This document shows positions 63,263 through 64,000 of a DNA stretch of 64,000 nucleotides, piece after piece (the first letter of the stretch is position 1; each line of letters opens with the position of its first letter). This DNA is from Metridium senile (lineage: Eukaryota; Cnidaria; Anthozoa; Actiniaria; Metridiidae): assembly GCA_949775045.1 (NCBI GenBank), contig OX459108.1, forward strand, positions 2,245,631 through 2,309,630. The letters run 5' to 3'. The translations under genes were made by a program, and so were the position numbers. The notes under the pieces were generated by a model. It worked only from the letters and a program-made list of their open reading frames with translations, ran no database searches and had not been told where the DNA came from.

Positions 63263-64000
63263 GCTTTTTCCTTCATACGAAGGCAGGGACACCACAACAG
63301 CTTAGGCCAATTACTGTGGGCCCTGTAGTATGCTGAGACCTGACTGTTGTGCCAGTGAAAATTTGACAAAGATTGAGCAAAAAACAGATATGAGCAGTTG
63401 AATGTAAAAATGTTGCCTTACCAACATTTTCTCTTATTTTAGCGCTGGATCATACTTTCATAATCCAGTTAAAAATTAAGTGAAAATTAAACTGCTAACA
63501 GGCCCTTGTTTTTCCACCAGATTCTGTATCTTGGTCAGAATACAACCAAATCCAATTAATTAGATCAATTAGGCAAACTAGTACCCAGTCCTCTGCTCGT
63601 TTTGGTATTGTCCAATTTGTACTGTAACATTTGAATCAATAATGCCTCCTCCACAGGCTACTCCTTAGCTAGGGATGCCTTTGTTAAAGCGATTGGGATT
63701 CCTGTGTTGAAATATTTGTCAAGGAAGAATGGGACAAGTTTTTTTTCCTCCTTACCACAGGAAGCCCAATGAAAAGATATACAGGACAAACTCACACATA
63801 AGAACCGCTATTGTTCGAGGTTAGGCTAAAGTGGTTCTTATAAAAGTGAGAAATTAGGCTAAGGTGGTTCTTAACTGGTTCTTATTTACAAAGAAAATCA
63901 AAAACAATTTCCCTTATATAGTGTTTTTTATGTTATATAAATTGTTATGTAGAAGCATCTGAATGATGAATGTATTCTCATTGAAAGCTAACTGATAATA
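63263..64000. other. Right-hand remainder of SLC15 intron 2
   Basis: No exon is recognisable. 63317-63358 repeats sequence near 2200-2240, adjoining a SINE. 63800-63890 carries the TAAGAACC / TTAGGCTAAA words seen at 12860-13460. Segment 63740-63790 shares GGAAGCCCA words with 34405-34425. Confidence 0.45.

Noticed and set aside
63650..63770. Possible third SLC15 exon (GCTACTCCTTAGCTAGGG after a CCACAG)
   Set aside because: The frame gives YSLARDAFVKAIGIPVLKYL, which does not fit the POT family after TM5, and no good donor follows.

Overview
The window is animal genomic DNA. The genes have GT-AG introns, and I recognise TRPA1, ISCU, RPL13A, Mpv17-family and SLC15 coding sequence. The DNA is AT-rich and crowded with (GAT)n, (GTAA)n and (ATTC)n arrays, dozens of short inverted-repeat elements, tRNA-derived SINEs and two DNA transposons that look complete. 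A cnidarian, perhaps an anthozoan, would fit, but that is an inference from content and not a phylogenetic result.

Layout. (1) 552-25899, minus strand: a complete 20-exon TRPA1-type channel gene, 1196 aa, with all exon phases closing. Its introns hold most of the satellites and MITEs. Its intron 8 holds a complete ISL2EU-type transposon (13566-19026) with two convergent genes: a SWIM/YqaJ nuclease and a THAP-DDE transposase. (2) 28254-33999, minus: ISCU, the mitochondrial Fe-S scaffold, five exons. (3) 34503-41234, plus: RPL13A, eight exons, head to head with ISCU across about 500 bp. (4) 43927-50044, minus: an Mpv17/PMP22-family gene in seven exons, whose last exon runs into a 131-135 bp tandem repeat. 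(5) 50593-51531, minus: a single-exon coiled-coil protein resembling the TRIM B-box C-terminal region, with an Asp-rich tail written by a microsatellite. (6) 52420 onward, plus: the first two coding exons of an SLC15/POT peptide transporter; the rest lies beyond the window or was not found.

The most interesting object is in intron 2 of the SLC15 gene: an 8.15-kb element (55106-63258) with perfect 14-bp terminal inverted repeats and TTAA on both sides. It carries a 12-exon THAP-domain transposase (878 aa, all phases closing, no stops) of Kolobok type. Convergent to it is a 4-exon gene for a 225-aa protein that is essentially the cytoplasmic zinc-binding 'ballast' domain of the P2X7 receptor, without any P2X channel. 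This suggests that the P2X7 ballast domain exists as a transposon-borne accessory protein, which bears on how P2X7 acquired it. The element also contains a nested 5'-truncated LINE and a MITE.

Both transposons share a plan: a THAP transposase starting inside one terminus and an unrelated partner gene starting inside the other, converging in the middle. The remaining sequence is repeats. Many of the long open frames in this window are translations of GAT, CAT, ATTC or GAGAA repeats and are not genes.
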